This document shows positions 4,691-5,469 of a stretch of 5,469 nucleotides of DNA, one piece after another; position 1 is the first letter of the stretch, and every line of letters begins with the position of its first letter. The notes beneath the pieces are model-generated. The model made no database searches. It had not been told where the DNA came from and saw only the letters and a list, made by a program, of their open reading frames with translations. Where the stretch lies: NCBI GenBank assembly GCA_020054355.1, contig JAGVLI010000547.1:1-5469 (forward strand), read 5' to 3'. Source of the DNA: Planctomycetales bacterium (GTDB lineage: Bacteria; Planctomycetota; Planctomycetia; Gemmatales; Gemmataceae). A program made the position numbers and the translations under genes.

Positions 4691-5469
4691 GTCCAGTGAT
4701 CGACATCATTGGCGTCGGCGCGGATGGGGCGGCCGGCTTGCGCGCTGAGGTGGCACAGCGCATTCAGGCCGCCGATTTCCTCGCCGGCGGCGAACGGCAC
4801 CTCGGCTATTTCCCGACAGCGCGCGGCGAGCGCTGGGTCATCAAGGACAATCTCGCGGAGCTAGTCAACGAATTGGGCAACCGCTGCACTACTCAGCGCT
4901 GCGTGGTGCTGGCTTCCGGCGATCCGCTGTTCTTCGGCGTCGGCCACTATCTCGTTGCCCGGCTGGGCGGCGAACAGCTGCGGATCGAACCGGCTCTCAG
5001 CAGCATGCAGCTGGCTTTCGCCCGGCACCGTCTTTCCTGGCGAAACGCCGCGCTCGCCAGCATTCACGGACGCGACCTGCGGACCGAGTTGCTGCCGCTC
5101 CTGGGCCGACCGTTGATCGGCCTGTTCACGCAGGACGGAGACAGCCCCGCCGCCGTCGCCGAGTTTTTCCACCGACACGCGCTCGCCGATCGGTATGAAG
5201 CCCTGCTCGCGGAGAACCTGGGCGCTGCCGACGAACGATTGACTCGCTACGACAGCCTTTTTGATGTGCGCGAACGGCGCTTCGCACCGTTGAATTATGT
5301 GATCCTGCGCCGGGCCTTCAACCCCCGCGCCGAGGACATTCGCCGTTTACGCTCGCAGGTGCCCGGCGTTGCCGACGCCGAGTTTTCCGAGCCGGGGGAG
5401 CAGACCAACTTCACGCGCCAGGAAGTGCGCTCGGTGCTGCTGGGCAAGCTGGCCGGCCTGCTCCTGCCG
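4687..5469 (+). CDS. cobL: CobL-type precorrin-6Y C5,15-methyltransferase (decarboxylating), CbiE-CbiT fusion, 3' end outside the window
   Basis: The frame opens at an ATG overlapping the cbiD stop (ATGA, 4687-4690) and stays open for 261 codons to the edge. Residues about 4-200 are a CbiE-type tetrapyrrole methyltransferase: IIGVGADGAAGL (7-18), AADFLAGGERHL (28-39), the cofactor-loop motif LASGDPLFFGVG (75-86), and the SSMQLAFARH segment that follows it. After about residue 235 comes NFTRQEVRSVLLGKL (241-255), which corresponds to the (T)KxEVRA segment at the start of the CbiT methyltransferase in CobL proteins. The gene therefore most likely encodes the two-domain enzyme that methylates C5 and C15 and decarboxylates the ring-C acetate, with nearly all of CbiT missing here. 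If the frame stopped soon after the edge it would instead be a lone CbiE (about 200-250 residues), but the CbiT-like start argues against that. Confidence 0.88.
   Translation, partial: MSPVIDIIGVGADGAAGLRAEVAQRIQAADFLAGGERHLGYFPTARGERWVIKDNLAELVNELGNRCTTQRCVVLASGDPLFFGVGHYLVARLGGEQLRIEPALSSMQLAFARHRLSWRNAALASIHGRDLRTELLPLLGRPLIGLFTQDGDSPAAVAEFFHRHALADRYEALLAENLGAADERLTRYDSLFDVRERRFAPLNYVILRRAFNPRAEDIRRLRSQVPGVADAEFSEPGEQTNFTRQEVRSVLLGKLAGLLLP

Overview
This 5.5 kb, GC-rich window looks like bacterial chromosome. The best guess at host is Planctomycetota. The grounds are a secreted double-DUF1080 protein, a family strongly expanded in that phylum, the high GC content, and a palindromic repeat whose core resembles repeats I associate with planctomycete genomes. 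The last point is from memory and unchecked, so the taxonomic call is an inference.

Layout: positions 41-1231 on the minus strand hold a secreted protein with two DUF1080 (3-keto-disaccharide hydrolase-like) modules. A 156-bp divergent intergenic region (1232-1387) follows, carrying a near-perfect 14-bp inverted repeat but no recognisable cobalamin riboswitch. From 1388 to the right edge, all on the plus strand, runs a compact corrin-ring operon. It has a three-domain fusion CobI/CbiL-CobJ/CbiH-CobH/CbiC (1388-3541), then CbiD (3548-4690, 6-nt gap), then the first 261 codons of a CobL-type CbiE-CbiT protein (4687 to the edge, ATGA overlap).

Together the operon supplies the C20- and C17-methylations, the C1-methylation, the C5/C15-methylation with decarboxylation, and the final C12 methyl migration of cobalamin biosynthesis. 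CbiD marks the cobalt-early (anaerobic) branch. CbiF, CbiG and CbiJ, needed for the intervening steps, are not in the window and may lie downstream or elsewhere.

The most striking feature is inside the fusion gene. A perfect 28-bp inverted repeat around a 26-bp spacer (2845-2926) looks like a REP doublet (REPIN-like). It is read through in frame and encodes a 27-residue linker exactly where a stand-alone CobJ would end and a stand-alone CobH would begin. This suggests that a normally extragenic repeat was captured into coding sequence, possibly while creating the fusion. A second notable feature is a small hairpin (3522-3542) that covers both the stop codon of the fusion gene and the ribosome-binding site of cbiD, well placed for translational coupling.
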